From Aotearoamyces nothofagi (Eukaryota; Ascomycota; Leotiomycetes; Leotiales; Tympanidaceae), in assembly GCA_015345905.1 (NCBI GenBank), contig JADDTR010000030.1:124001-188000 (forward strand): 64,000 bases of DNA, given 5' to 3'. A program made the translations under genes and the position numbers. Shown piece after piece: positions 1 to 12,348 of this stretch (position 1 is its first letter; each line of letters opens with the position of its first letter). The notes under the pieces were generated by a model. That model was not told where the DNA came from. It made no database searches and saw only the letters and a list, made by a program, of their open reading frames with translations.

Positions 1-17
1 AGAGAGGGATCAGCAAT

Positions 18-1913
18 CTACCGCACCATGTGCTCGTCCATCTCGCCGTCCGTGATGCAGCCCTTGCTGGCGTCGGTGACGAGCTTGGCGTATTTCGCGA
101 GCGTGCCCTTGGTGTACTTGAGGGGCGGCGCCCTCCAGGTGCTGCGGCGCCTCTGCATCTCGGCGTCGTCGACGACGAGGTCGAGCCGGCGCGTCTCGGC
201 GTCGATGACGATGTCGTCGCCGTCCTGCACGAGCCCGATGGGCCCGCCGAGCTGCGCCTCGGGCACGATGTGGCCGATGAGGAAGCCGTGCGATCCGCCC
301 GAGAACCGGCCGTCGGTGATCAGGGCCACGTCCTTGCCGAGGCCCGCGCCCATGATGGCTGAGCTGGGTTTTAACATCTCGGGCATGCCAGGGCCGCCCT
401 TGGGTCCTTCGTAGCGGATGACGACGACCGTCTTCTCGCCCTTCTTGATCTCGCCGCGCTCGAGTGCGTGGATGAAGTCGTCTTCTGCGTCGTAGACTTT
501 GGCTTTGCCAGCGAAGCGGAGACCTTCTTTGCCGGTGATCTTACCGACGGAGCCACCGGGCGAGAGGGAGCCGCGGAGGATCTGGATGTGGCCGGTCTTC
601 TTGATGGGGTTGGATAGGGGGCGGATGATGGTCTGGTCGCTGGGGAAGTCGGGTACGTTTTCGAGATTCTGGGCGAGAGTTTTCCCAGTAACCGTGATAC
701 CTGAGCCGTCGATGATGCCCTCTTTGAGGAGGAACTTCAGGAGTGATGGAGTACCGCCGATATCGTGGAGATCTGCCATCACGTACTTGCCGGATGGCTT
801 GAGGTCTGCGAGGAAGGGGATGCGGTCTGAGACGGATTGGAAGTCGTCGATGGTGAGCTTTACGCCTACGGAGTCGGCGATGGCGATCAAATGTAGAACA
901 GCGTTTGTAGAACCACCAGTGATGTTGACAAGAATCATGGCATTTTCAAAGGCTTGACGGGTGAGGATGTCGCGGGGTCGGATATCTTCCCTGAGCAAGT
1001 TCTTGATCGCGCCACCGGCAGCGAGACACTCCATATGTTTCGCTCTTGATTCTGCAGGGTTGGAGGAAGAGCCAGGCAGGGTCATACCCATTACTTCAAT
1101 AGCCGTCGCCATGGTATTTGCGGTGTACATACCGCCACAAGCACCACTACCAGGGCACGCATGTCTGATAACATCGAAACGAGTTTCTTCTGTGATCTCG
1201 CCGGTGATGAATTGACCATACGCCTGGAAAGCAGAGACGATATCGATATCGGCATTGTTCTGCGTCTTGGCGCAGCCAGGCTTGATGGTACCTCCGTAGA
1301 CCATAAGAGACGGCCTGTTGACACGGCCCATGGCCATCATAACACCGGGCATGTTCTTGTCGCATCCCGGAATGGAGATGTTTGCATCATACCACTGGCC
1401 GCCCATGACAGTCTCGATGCTGTCTGCAATCAAATCTCTCGATTGCAAGCTGTATCGCATACCCTTGGTGCCCATAGAGATGCCGTCCGATACACCGATC
1501 GTATTGAATTGATAGCCGACAAGTCCAGATCTCTCTACACCCTCCTTTACACGGTTGTTGAGGTCGAGGAGGTGCATATTGCACGGATTTCCCGAGTACC
1601 ATACAGATGAGATACCGACCTGCGCTTTGTTCAGTCGCTCCTCGGTCATGCCCGTCGCATATAGCATCGCTTGCGATGCGCCTTGCGACTTTGGCTGTGT
1701 GATGGTTCGCGAGACTCTGTTGAGGCCGGCATCGGGGTCATTCGAGGCTGCGCGAAAAGAGGATGTGGAAGATAGAGAGCGCCTGGAATCAACGTCAGTC
1801 TTAATGTTTCATGAAAATTAAGCCAACGAGGCCATTGGTACTCACGTATATCGCGACGTCCTCGCACCCCTCAAGAGAGAGGCATTCGCCCTCGTTCTTA
1901 ATTGGGGAAGCAT
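18..1913 (-). CDS. ILV3: Dihydroxy-acid dehydratase, mitochondrial (ILV3)
   Basis: Catalyses dehydration of 2,3-dihydroxy-3-methyl acids to 2-keto acids, the third common step of isoleucine/valine synthesis in the mitochondrial matrix. The main exon (18-1782) contains the IlvD/Edd signatures: GNPCN (Cys about 90), GCDKNMPG (Cys about 163) and [10 protein letters not shown] (Cys about 232), expected Fe-S and Mg binding residues in this family. A short first exon at 1846-1913 joins through a 63-bp intron (1783-1845, donor GTGAGT, acceptor CAG) and supplies a start [18 protein letters not shown], an Arg/Ser-rich presequence typical of mitochondrial import. The spliced product is 610 aa, the usual size for fungal ILV3. 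An internal ATG at 1667 would lose the presequence, so I prefer 1913. A Gcn4/CpcA-type site lies upstream. Family identity is certain; the start is strongly supported by frame continuity. Confidence 0.96.
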
Positions 1914-2542
1914 GGCGACGCTACGCAGAGGGAAAACTCTCCCTGAGTAATATTTTGTCGAGGCGTTCCCAACTAAACCGCCTGAAAACAATTGCCCCGT
2001 AAGTTGGCTCCAGTATCTCCTTGTTGTGTTGTTTGTAGAGATGAACTGAGTTCTGACTCAACTTTTGGACTTTTTAGAACAGCCAGTTGTGGTCCCTGTG
2101 GCTTCCTGTCATCGGCCCGGCAAAGCTTTGACCGTCGCTGTCGCCCAGCCTTACCAAGCTAAGTAATGCGTGGAATTTAACTGGTCAATCATCAAGCATG
2201 CCGCAAAGCGTCTCATTGGGTGTCAAATATCATCATGTATCGTCATGTATCATCGTGTAGCATCAGATTTATCACCAGATATCGTCAGGAATCATTATAT
2301 ACTCTGTATAGCCGTGCTGTTATGCCATTCCTGTGAGCCATTTATCTACCTTTCGCATTTACTATACACGCGTAGATCCTGCAGCTAAACGCCAAACCAC
2401 AGAGGCCTTCTCTGGTGACAGCAAACGCCTCCCTAGTCTCCATCCATGGAGAACTGTGAAAAAAGGAGAAGCAGATGCAGCAGTCAAGGCCGCGAGTAGG
2501 CGCTGCCGTCTTTGACCACCAACCCATTTCCTACCGTAATTA
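1914..2542. other. ILV3 upstream region, kinase 3' flank
   Basis: No gene is seen here. Apart from the TGACTCA site it holds an imperfect array of ATCATCATGTATCGTC-like units at about 2229-2300. The kinase gene ends at 2543 on the same strand, so this stretch contains its 3' UTR and the ILV3 promoter. Confidence 0.7.
2054..2060. promoter_or_regulatory. Gcn4/Cpc1-type site TGACTCA upstream of ILV3
   Basis: TGACTCA is a perfect match to the bZIP site bound by Gcn4 in yeast and Cpc1/CpcA in filamentous fungi, which activate amino-acid biosynthesis on starvation. It sits about 140 bp upstream of the ILV3 ATG. Branched-chain synthesis genes are classic targets, so control by general amino-acid starvation is a reasonable inference. 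One heptamer alone could occur by chance. Confidence 0.6.
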
Positions 2543-4786
2543 TCATAAGGACGACGGCGTGCCGACTTCCTCGGGGCCGTCGTCTTCTCGAAATCGGATG
2601 CCGCCTTCTACTTGGATGGCATCTTTGACCCAGGCCTCCTGTGCAACCCTCTCGATTGTCCATCGGCTACGCGCTCGTTTCAGCAGATTTTCTGTAATGT
2701 CCATAGCACCCCGTAGACCGGCAGCTTCGAATTTAGTAATGTCGCCTTCGTGATCTCCGTCGTCTCCGGCGTATTCTATCCATCTCCATTCCACCCTCGC
2801 AATGCGATGTGAAGTTTTTGACCGCTGCTTGTGGCCCTCGTATATCCCCGGGGTCGGGTCAAATGGCAATCGAGACTCCAGAAGGGCATACAGGAGAACG
2901 CCGAGACTCCAGGCATCGACCGCACGTCCGTCGTAAGGCTGCCCCATAATGACCTCTGGGGCTGCGTAATCATCACTCCCACATCTCGTAGTCAATTTCT
3001 CGTCGTCTGCTACCCTTCGAGACAGTCCAAGATCCGTGAGCGTAACGACAGAATACGGATACGTGACCCAGTCAATATCTTTCGCCAGCTCCTGCTGTGG
3101 GAGGTTTACCAGTACATCTGCCCGGATTAGCCTCGCCGCACGACAAAATTTTGTTTGCTTTCACTCACTCTCAAGCTTGATGTCACGGTGGACAATGTGA
3201 CGCTCATGCAAATACTGTACCGCGCCCACCAGCTCAGCAAACATGCGTTTTAGTAACGCTGGAACCAGGAGTTCACGGTGTTCACTCGCTACCTCGAAGA
3301 GATCGCCACCAGGGCAGTAACCCAGGACTAGAATGGCTCTTGTGTCCTCGATCTTGAATGCCTTCAGGTCTACTAGAGATGGGTGGTGTATGGATTTCAT
3401 GATCTCCAGTTCACGCTTCAGTGAGATCTCAACACGCTTCTCAGAGGCACCGCCCTTTGGGCCATGCTCACAGATCTTAATAGCAACAAATTTCCTCAGG
3501 TATACCTTGGGTTTAGCCCCCTTGACGATGCCTTCCATCTGCTGCCCAAATGCGTCATTCTCATCAATCGTATCGGCTTCGTCTAGAGGTTGGCTTGTGG
3601 CAAGTACCACCTTGCTAAAGGTCCCCTCTCCGAGCTGTTTCAATGTTCTCCATCTCCTTTTCTTTCCATCGTGGATTGTTCGAGCTTCGAAGTAGTCATA
3701 CCTCAGTTTTGTCTGCGAACGGGGCAAGGCATTCAATGCATTCGATACAGATGAGTCACTATCACTGCTCTCTCCTCCTGTCCTGCTCGAAGGAGGTGTT
3801 GGTGGTCTGGGTGCGGGAGCTATACCTCTCGCGAGAGCCAGATGTGGCTCCCTCCTCATCTGAGATTCTGAAGATGGGGAAGGTTCTGCTGCGGAGTCGT
3901 CTAGCGCGGCATGAGATCCGGAGACGCTCTGATATCTTGCCTTCTGGACCTGCATGGACTCCGGGACATATTCGCTGACACTCCTGTTCCTATTGTGTCC
4001 TTCCGCGGTCTTCTCCTGGTTCACGAGAGGGTCGTTCAGAGCTGACTCGGTTGCACTCATTATGAGTCCATGATATGCGCGACGTTTCGACTGGTTCACG
4101 ATAGCCGATGACACCGATTCACCGTTGGAAGTCACGAGCGCCGAGTCTGCTGTTGGTATAGTCTCTCGCGAGGAAGAGCGAGATCCCAACCTCTTCCACG
4201 GTCCAGGTGACTCTCCCGTTAGCAATGGCGACGGTAAAGGAGTGACGTCCGACATGGCGCTCAGCAGAGGCGACGACAAGGCAGAGTTTGGCGCAGACCC
4301 GGCATTGGAATTTGAGCCAACGCTGTTTGCAAGGGCATGCTTCAAGCTCGGAGGTCGTGTGGGGATGCCTATGAGTTTGGCTGGTCGATGACCGACCTCG
4401 CCGGATCTCCTACCGGAAATAGTGCTGTCGGCAACTCCTGCAGAGGATGTGGGTATCTGCAGCCGCGGCAGCCCAATGCTCCATGGGCCAGGAGATATTC
4501 CATGTGCGTCCTCCTGCTCAGCATGGGAAGAGATGTCTGTCTTCGAGCGGGCCGGCGGTGTTGAGACGGGCGACATGCCGGCCGGGGGCGTCGGCGCGTT
4601 GGTCGTCGACCGAAACGTTACGGCGGTCTCTGCGTTGTAAAGTGAGATATTTGCGTTCTGCTGGGCATTCTGGGCATTCTGGGCATTTATGAACGATGCA
4701 GCCTCCAGCGCCTCGGACGGCGAGTACTCTGAGCCAGCGGCCTCGCCTGGTCGCGTGGGCTCGGCATTAACTGCGAGACTCGTCAT
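2543..4786 (-). CDS. Serine/threonine protein kinase with long disordered N-terminus
   Basis: Two exons, 3169-4786 and 2543-3117, join through a 51-bp intron (3118-3168; donor GTGAGT). The junction falls inside the catalytic loop and restores HRDIKLENVL. The product is 730 aa. Residues 1 to about 380 are Ser/Pro-rich and low in complexity with many SP motifs, so probably a regulatory, phosphorylated tail. The kinase domain follows: glycine loop GEGTFSKV, AIKI lysine after an insert, HRDIKLEN, a metal-binding DLG where most kinases have DFG, and CGSDDYAAPE. The activation segment CGS-x-x-Y-A-A-P-E-x-x-x-G-x-x-Y-D-G resembles fungal CAMK-like kinases. I do not assign a named orthologue. The reading frame stays open upstream to 5161, but that part is translated tandem repeat, so I start at MTSLAVNAEP. 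Probably active, since all catalytic residues are present. Confidence 0.85.
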
Positions 4787-6672
4787 TGCAGGCGGCTGAA
4801 GAGACGAGCAGGTATCTGCGCACCGGCACCGGTCAGTCGTGGAGGCGGGACTGCTGTCAGGATCATGGAGAGGGCGACCGGCGGAGGCGAGACATTGGCT
4901 GCAGGGAGGAAGCTCGAGGGAAGGTTGTGGGTTGTAGGAGGGTTGGAGGAGGGTTGGAGGAGGGTTGGAGGAGGGTTGTAGGAGGGTTGAGGGAGGAGAG
5001 AGGAGAGAGGCGGGAGGCGGGAGGCGGGAGGTCAGTCCTGTCGGTCGTGTCCTGTCGAGATCCAACCTGCAACGGCCCACACGCCCGAGCAGATCCTGGC
5101 AGATCCTGGCAGCGCCTGCACCGGCCTGCGCTGGCCTGCGCTGGCCTGGCCCGGCCGCCACGGTAGCGACAGGCTGGCCCGGTCGCTAACGAAGCTTATA
5201 AACGGCCCTGCAGGCAAGGAGTCGAGTTGCGGAGGCGGCGAGGCGGCGAGGCGGCGAGGCGACGGGCAGCTCTCGACTCCTGTGTAGACAGACATGCATA
5301 CAGACATACATACATACACACAGCCTCGTCCTGCTCTCCGGCCCTGGGCAGCGTCGGATCCCGTCCATCGCAGCCGCTGCTTCTGCTTCTGCCTCGTCAC
5401 CCGCCCTGGCCGCAGCGGCTTTGCGGCCAGGCGGCTTTGCGGCACCGGAGCGGCGGCTCCCAGGGCGCTGGCTGGCTGGCTGGCTGATAAGGGGGCTCGA
5501 CTTGCACTTTTTACGGCCGTTGACCACATACAGTACAGTACGCTGGGCTCGCCAGATGCCTTGCTTCTTACACACGCAAGTACATACACAAGTACACACA
5601 TACACACACACAAGTACACACATATATCTCCGACCTCCTGCAGCCCCGTCCCAGCTCTGAACGGCTGTTTGTTTACACTTACTTACTTAGCTAGCACTCG
5701 CCCGTTCCAGCCTGCGACTGGACAATTAGACCCGTTCCTTTCCCTTCATTCTCGCTCCCCATCCCCATCCCCAATTCCCACCCCACCCTCCCTCTCGTTT
5801 CCTCATTCTTCGCTACAAAAAAAACATCCGCCGACCTTTTCCCGCACCGTGCACGGTGTGGGAGGTACAGCAGGTCTCCAATGCGCGTGCCGAAAGACGC
5901 GGCAGGCACATGCTCGGGCGCGCGGCCGCTCGCTTGCGCCGGCGTCGAGTCCCGGGCGTGGCGGGGCGGTGTTTCGGGGCGGCCGCCAGGTGGGATCCGA
6001 TCCCTCTTTCCACGTCGCCGACGTCGCCCCAGGTCCCAGGGAGAGCGCGTCCCTGGGTCACGGGTCCCCGCTGCACGAGTCGTCGCTGTCGGACGCCGAC
6101 GCCGCCGCCGGCCATCTCGCATCTGCTTCTTGCAAAGGGGCAGAGGGCCGTCGAGAGTCCTTCCGTCGGGAGACCCGGGACTCACGGTGCGTGGCGGCTA
6201 ACTTTTCACTGCCTACGATGAAGGAGCAGAAACAGTCGAGTTCGGAACTTGATAATTAGGGTTTGAGAACAAGGGGGAAAAGGGGGACTACCCCCTCTAG
6301 CAAGGCACCTAACTAACAAGAGGCTCTCAGCCAACCATAGACCAGAGTAAGCTGTACCGCTTACAGCTGGAGGTCAGTGTCTTATTGAAGATACCCGAGT
6401 TGCTGATTCCATAACACGATAATATCCTATTAGAGACGGCTAGTTTTCAATCTCAAGTCCCATAAATCATAAATGAGCCACCGTGCCCATCACCGTTTCT
6501 CGGAACATGCTGGCTTCATCCGCAGCCGTTTCATGTGCCCGGTACCTTAGCGGCTATATGAGAAAATGTTAACCACAGCCCGTTTAGGCGCACAGCCCAG
6601 CAGCTGCGTATTCAAGCACAGTCGCGCAGTAGCGGAAACCAGTTCGAGGTAATCAAAAACTCGTTCGTGGCT
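4787..6672. other. GC-rich leader/intergenic region with tandem repeats
   Basis: There is no convincing gene here. On the kinase strand, the stretch 4925-5035 is pyrimidine-rich and built of repeated GGTTGGAGGAG-type units (written on +), likely 5' leader. Further out are repeated CAGATCCTGG and GGCCTGCGCT units (5085-5150), a GCGGCGAG run (5230-5262) and CA-rich microsatellites (5293-5325, 5575-5630). A clean pyrimidine tract on + (about 5715-5810) resembles the CT-rich tracts upstream of fungal start codons, but the frames after it are Arg-rich and look non-coding. The last 400 bp are the FHIP 3' flank. Confidence 0.6.
4931..5035. repeat. Tandem GGAGGGTTGGA-type repeat in kinase leader
   Basis: About six imperfect units of 11-12 bp (GGAGGGTTGGA and variants) grade into GGCGGGA units. 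The run is purine-only for long stretches on +, so pyrimidine-only on the transcribed kinase leader. Confidence 0.8.
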
Positions 6673-9644
6673 CTAAACAAATCTAACCTCCCCAAACAAG
6701 CCGGCTCTAACTTGCACCAAGGCCGCCAACTCCAAAAGAAACTCCTGCAGAATAATCACGTTCGTTAACGCATGGCTCACGCTGACCGTCTTCCCTCCCG
6801 AGCCATTTTCTTCGACGTCTTTCCCCTTCGTACTGCCATCATCTTCTCCAGTAGCACTGCCTATTTCCGTGCTAGCTCCGTCATCGCCTCTCAGTTTAGG
6901 GAACGGCACGGCTTGGATCTCGCCTTTGGTAGCTGGGAGGCCAACTCTCCTGGCTAAGATGCTCCGGTCCACAGCTGCAAACGCAGCTACCTGACTGGCT
7001 ACACCTGTTCCACTAGCAATCGATCCTCCAGAACCTCGTAACGGGTTCGGTGAGTAAATCCTTGAGCTACCACGACTTGGAGTCTCTAATCCCATTGGAA
7101 ACTGTGCTGGCGGGGTCTTCCCTTGCTTACCCACTACCGGAGTATTAGTACCAGAACTAATACTTCGCTGATCTTGGCTTCGTCTTCCTCGTGGTGAGCT
7201 TGTTCGTGACGGCGTTGCGAGCTCTGGAAAGATGCGTTGGGCCAGAGAATCAAAAGCTGACGGCTTGGACAGTGGAGGCGAGGGAGAGCGAGACGTGAAA
7301 GATTCGAAACTTGAGCGTGAAGGCTCGGACTGTCGAACGGGGATGGGAGTGCCCGAAGAGACTGCTGTGGTTTGGAATGCTTGGCGCCGCTGTTGGAGAA
7401 GATCTTCAAACCGAGGTATTTCAGAACGGTAGGTCGAGACCTGCGAAACGAGACTCTGAAGGTGTTGAAGAAAGGTTGGAAGGTCTGCATTTGACCATTT
7501 CGGCGTTCGACGAGCTCTTCGGATAGCCCGCAATTGTGCATGCTCCTCAGCTTCGAAAGAAGAACCAATAATTTCCGAGGTGGTCAGATCGTCTTCGTCT
7601 TCGTCATCATCGAAGGTATATTTATCAGGGTCAGGGAGTAGCCATCCCTCGGTGTGAACGAAACCACATGCAGCCAAGTTCACGATCGTCTCTGTCAGGC
7701 AGAGATTGGTTTCCACGGGATTTGTAAAGAAGGTCTCGAAAACATTCAACAGGGCTCTCAGCAACGGGTCATCTAGTCTGAGAGTGTGCGGCATCACATC
7801 TCTTGGAGAGCCTGGTATCGATGCTTGGGTTCCAGGATGCTTTGCGACGACACTGCCCGCTATCAAAGGTAGAGAGCAAGGGTGGCTCTCCAAGAGACTC
7901 ATGGTGTCTTTGAGATGATTCTCATACGATTCTTCGAAGCTTTCATCAGCACCTATCTCACCAGCTAGAGATAATAGAAAATGCATTTCTTTTTCATGGG
8001 CGCCAATGGTCCTCTGTGGTCCGCTCGTGTGAACTCGACCCGTCCTGACGAGAGTCGTTACAGCATATCGATGATGCCGTCGTAGAATAACCGAAACAAG
8101 TTGCAAAGTCACTGCTACTGTCTGCTGGCTACTTGATCGTAGGCTTCCAAGGATAAGATCAACTAGATTGAAGAGGTCTGGCGTTGACTGCATTTCGGCT
8201 TGAGCAGCCATCATAGTTGCCAAGTCTATTGACTTTCGTTTTCGTGCTGCACTCACAGCACGTGATCCTGCGGCTCTGACAGGTATAACATCGGGCAGGG
8301 CGAGGAGGTAGTGAAGTATTAGATGAATCATATCCGGATGATCCAACGATTCGAGGATACGCCGAAGATAAGTGAGGACCGCGACAGAGGATCCTCCATC
8401 GATATCCGAAGACTCCAAAAGAGATGGGTATCTAGTAATTGTTAGCAAGTAGCACTGGAAGGCATTTTTATTTTAAAACATACAATAATTGCTGTAGAAA
8501 AATAACCTGAAAATGCTCAAGAAGCGTCTGCTTCACCTCCAAAGACTTGCAATGTTCTAAGACATCTTGCCAAAACACCAGATGTGATAGGAAAGTATCC
8601 ATATGACTTTGAAAGTCCAATGAAGAAGAGCTAACTATCTCGGTCGTAGTAATTGGATGTTCATAATCCGATAACGTCAGTATCGACGGAATATTGTCTT
8701 CTGGATAATCAATTACTAGCTTCCGGCTCAGCTGACTGTACAGGGCCCCAAGTCCCGTAGCCATCAGAGTAGCAAGGTCACTCTCAACTATCCATTGTTC
8801 TAAAGCTATCGAAGTAGAAGCGGACTCGATGATATATAGCAGGCCGGTTCTTGCGAAATCTCCTATACGGCCCTCGTGGTGGATGTAGTCCAGCAGCAAA
8901 TAAAACAGTGGAAAGTCCTCTTTGTGTGTCTTTCCGGCAAACTTCTCATGCGCATCTTTGTATCCTTCTTCTTCATCTTCATCATCGTGTGTCGCAAACC
9001 AAGTTGATAAGAGCTCGGGCTGAAGTCGGATTTTGGCAGCAATTCCAAATGCCAACTCGACAACTTCAACTTCTGTATCCGAACCTAATCGTAAGCTGTT
9101 TGCTCCGGTGATTCGAACAAGAAGATTCATTAGACTCTTTGAAAAAGTGTCACTTTCCAAGAAGTCCTCCTCTTCGCTCTCGATGAGAGTGCTAAAGAAA
9201 CCCACAGCTTCTCGAATGATGTACTCATTGTAGGATGTTGTTGCTATCTTGCCAATAGAGACGTAGATTTCTTGTGCCGACGAAAATGATATGCATGGGT
9301 GCGGTGAAGGGCGTCTCGATTCATCACTCAGGATAGCAGTAAGTTCTTGTAGGCATCGCCGTACCGATTCGGCAGCGTCTTGGTCTTTCGAGAGGTTCGT
9401 TACATTGCGCCATATTTGCTAGGTTATACATCAGCAAGGGCCAGCTACGGAATCTGTTGTATGTACCACAAGCTGATTATACTCCCTTTTGAATCTTGTT
9501 AAACGTTTATCGGGGTTGTGGGCAGCTGCTTTCTTTGACCCTGCCGGCGACAGGGAGGTACCAGCGATAAGTCGAGACCACTGTGCAGTCGTTGTCAGCG
9601 CCCAAGTACAGCATTATAGACTTCCGGATACTCACAAAGTCCAT
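6673..9644 (-). CDS. FHIP-family protein (FTS-Hook-interacting, RAI16-like)
   Basis: Four exons: 9636-9644, 9467-9580, 8484-9418 and 6673-8431, with introns of 55, 48, 52 bp. The first exon encodes only MDF; splicing gives MDFWSRLIAGTS, the conserved start of fungal FHIP proteins. The total is 938 aa, and all junctions keep frame. The N-terminal half is helical and conserved (QIWRNVTNL, EYIIREAVGFF, QLLYPSLLES); the middle (about 600-760) is Ser/Pro-rich and disordered, and the C-terminus returns to a conserved helix ending EVRFV. FHIP joins Fts and Hook to link early endosomes to dynein in hyphae (shown in Aspergillus). The gene is divergent from the lipase gene, with an 802-bp shared upstream region. 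The nine-base first exon is easily missed by automated annotation. Confidence 0.9.
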
Positions 9645-10446
9645 GGCTCCAGAGGCATTGCTTGATTCTTAGTTTCCGAGCATGGATGGAGTTGACAGAC
9701 GCGTTGAAACTCGCGTTTCGCAACTGCTGGTCTTTAATTTGGCGATTAAGCTTCATTGTTCCCCGCAGATCCAGGCTCCAATCTAATCGCTGGATTTCGC
9801 GAAGAACATTGAAAGTCCATGAGAGAAAAAGGCTCTGGATATCAGGGCTGCCTCCTGTCCCCAGGGCATTCTATTGATTGTTATGATGCATGCGGGTTGC
9901 TCAACAGCTCGTACATACCAACCAGCTTTTATCTCAGTGTTTCGTTCACGGCCTCCTGCATACCGGCATTGTCCAACCAGGCGTTTTGCGACATACAACA
10001 ACATTTCCACAGAACTCTCGCAGATGCACAAGAGCCCGTTTAAGCACGCACGAACTCGAGCGACTGCATAAGTCCCCGCTGCTGTTCGGGCGTTTATGTC
10101 TCACGGCGACCGTGGTTCGCCGGATGCTCCAGGTCGCGTAATCAGGAATAGCAATGAGGCGGAGTCGCTGCTGGCAGACCCGGCGAATCGAACCATGGCG
10201 TATAATGGCGACCTTGATTGAGCCTTAAGTACATGTACTGTAAGTCTGTAACGGGGCAGACTCCGCTCCTAGGCAATGCTTTCCCGGGAGCATTGCTCTT
10301 ACCTCTCTCTCATCAATGACCTCTTTCCCATGATCTTTCTTCCTTAACATATCCCCACGTCAAGTCGCCTCTGTCGATAATGATCGCTGGGCGAGGCTGA
10401 GCGCCTCCGCAGGGATCACCAAGATAAGTCAGGTTCGGCAGGCATC
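9645..10446. other. Bidirectional upstream region between FHIP and lipase genes
   Basis: No gene is supported in these 802 bp. The frames present are short and lack family features. It must contain the promoters of the two divergent genes. I see no clear TATA box or operator. Confidence 0.6.
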
Positions 10447-12348
10447 ATGGCGATCTTTGGCAGATCAAAGAAGAAGACGAAGACGTCGCCTCCAACGCAC
10501 TCAGCAGCTATCTATGGACCTCAACCAGCTTTCCAGGTTCCATATAGCTCCCATGCTCAGCTCGATTGGAACCCCGCGCCTGAAGAGGCCTATATATCTC
10601 ACGGCCATATGTACGGGCCCATGCCAGCACCAGGCTGGGCAGTGAACCCTCCGCCATACCAGCCTTACCAGCCGGTCTTCGTGTCAAATTATATACTCCC
10701 ACCACCCCTTCCCGAACGACCTGAAAATTCTGACGGGAAGAGCAATCTCATGTCGGCTTCAATTACACACCTTCCGATGGTTCCAGCGGTTCTGGCTGGA
10801 GATATGCCAAGCTGTATTCCTGGAGCGCAGATCTTTAACGATGGAATTCCAGCTTGGCATCGGCAAGGCACGCAGTATCTGAACCAAGGGGCTGCGTTAT
10901 ATGATTTGATATCTTCAAAATTCGATGCAGTAGTTACACTAATTGATGGCGAGAGATTTAGCGGAGATGAAAGAGAACTTTGGGTGCACCAGCCGCCTCC
11001 ACCGCAATGGCAGCCGATGCCAGAGCCAAGTAATAAGAAGGAAGCCATGAAGCCAAAGTCGAAGGGTCAACCTAAAGATGATACTGCACGCACAGCTGCT
11101 GTGGCAATGACAAGCAAAAACTACTTCTCCAAGGTCAACCTTTACGCGAATTCAAAGTTACCGTCAAATCTTCCTCATGTGAAGCTGTCAGTCACGCTTT
11201 CATTTTATGCATTACCGTTGCTAACAGGTTCTAGCTATATCCCAACATTTCCAATTCTCTGTTTAGCAGCCCAATACTCGGAACGAGTATATAACAAACC
11301 GAGGGGGGATGAGAGAGAAGCCCACGTTGGATCAGATTGGCGGTTGGGAACTAAAGCTATGGTTATAAAGTCTGTCCCAATGGACCACATGAATATCATA
11401 GTTTTTGCTATCCGAGGCAGTCAGACGTTTTTGGATTGGGCTGTCAATCTCAATTCGGCACCTTCATCGCCAGATGGCTTCTTGGTTAGTAGTTTCCCCA
11501 GTCAAGATGGCATTTGTTAACATCATCAGGACGATGCTGGAAACTTTTGCCATGCTGGATTTCTCAGTGTTGCTCGAAAAATGATCAAACCCGTTGCAGC
11601 TCGCCTCCGCCATTTACTTGAAGAGGATCCAAGCCGATCACAGTGCTCCTTGCTCATCACGGGCCACTCTGCAGGCGGAGCTATTGCTGCTCTTCTGTAC
11701 TCTCATATGCTAGCAACAAGCAAAGAAGCCGAGTCTGAGCTGAACACCTTGACTGACTGTTTCAAGCGCATCCACTGCGTTACTTTTGGTTCTCCGCCGG
11801 TTTCTTTGCTCCCTCTGACCAAGCCTTCAACTGATGCTCTTCGAAAATCACTGTTTTTGTCATTCGTCAACGAAGGCGACCCTGTTGTCCGAGCAGATAA
11901 ACCTTATGTTAGGTCTTTGCTAGACCTTTATGCTACTCCTTCGCCAAGTAAGCCTCGTTCAGAGCCCGCGAAACCTCCAAAGCTACCTCCTCGTCTTGGC
12001 GGCCACAAGGGTGCAAGCTCTAGCTCTTTGTCTCTTCACAAAATTCGCCCAGCAGGGCACTCACATAAGAAATCGACTCCAGCTGGATCTGGGCCGGTTT
12101 GGCGTGTTCCGCCGTCAACGCTTAGTAATGCAGGTAGACTGATACTGCTGAGGCCGGTTCCTCGCTTGAACGGCAATGCGAGTGGGTGGAAGGTAAACGA
12201 CAGAATGGACGATGGAGTGCAGGCACGAAGTGTGACGGATGAACAGCTCAGAGAGGTGATTTGGGGAGATCCTGTCTGCCATATGATGAAACTCTATGCG
12301 AGGAGGATTGAAGTATTGGCGACTAATGCAGTAATCGGGAGAGGATGA
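10447..12348 (+). CDS. Class 3 (DAG-lipase-like) lipase
   Basis: Three exons, 10447-11186, 11235-11484 and 11530-12348, with introns of 48 and 45 bp. The first intron is a multiple of three and open, so the frame can be misread through it; its GTCAGT donor, GCTAAC branch and TAG acceptor are clear, and removal gives the continuous family segment KLYIPTFPILCLAAQYSERVY. The product is 602 aa. The N-terminal 130 residues are Pro/Tyr-rich and probably disordered. The lipase-3 fold follows with the elbow ITGHSAGG (nucleophile Ser about 377), SFVNEGDPVVR as the likely acid region and a C-terminal VCHMMKLY His region. No signal peptide is seen, so it is likely intracellular, acting on lipid esters such as diacylglycerol. 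The substrate is inferred from the family only. Confidence 0.88.

Noticed and set aside
3161-5161. Kinase start at 5161 giving 125 extra N-terminal residues
   Set aside because: The added part is a translation of tandem GC-rich repeats (SSNPPPTLLQP-type); a good start lies at 4786.
5294-6259. Open 321-codon + frame over the GC-rich region
   Set aside because: It translates microsatellites and Arg/Pro/Ser-rich noise; overlapping frames on both strands are equally open, as expected in GC-rich DNA.
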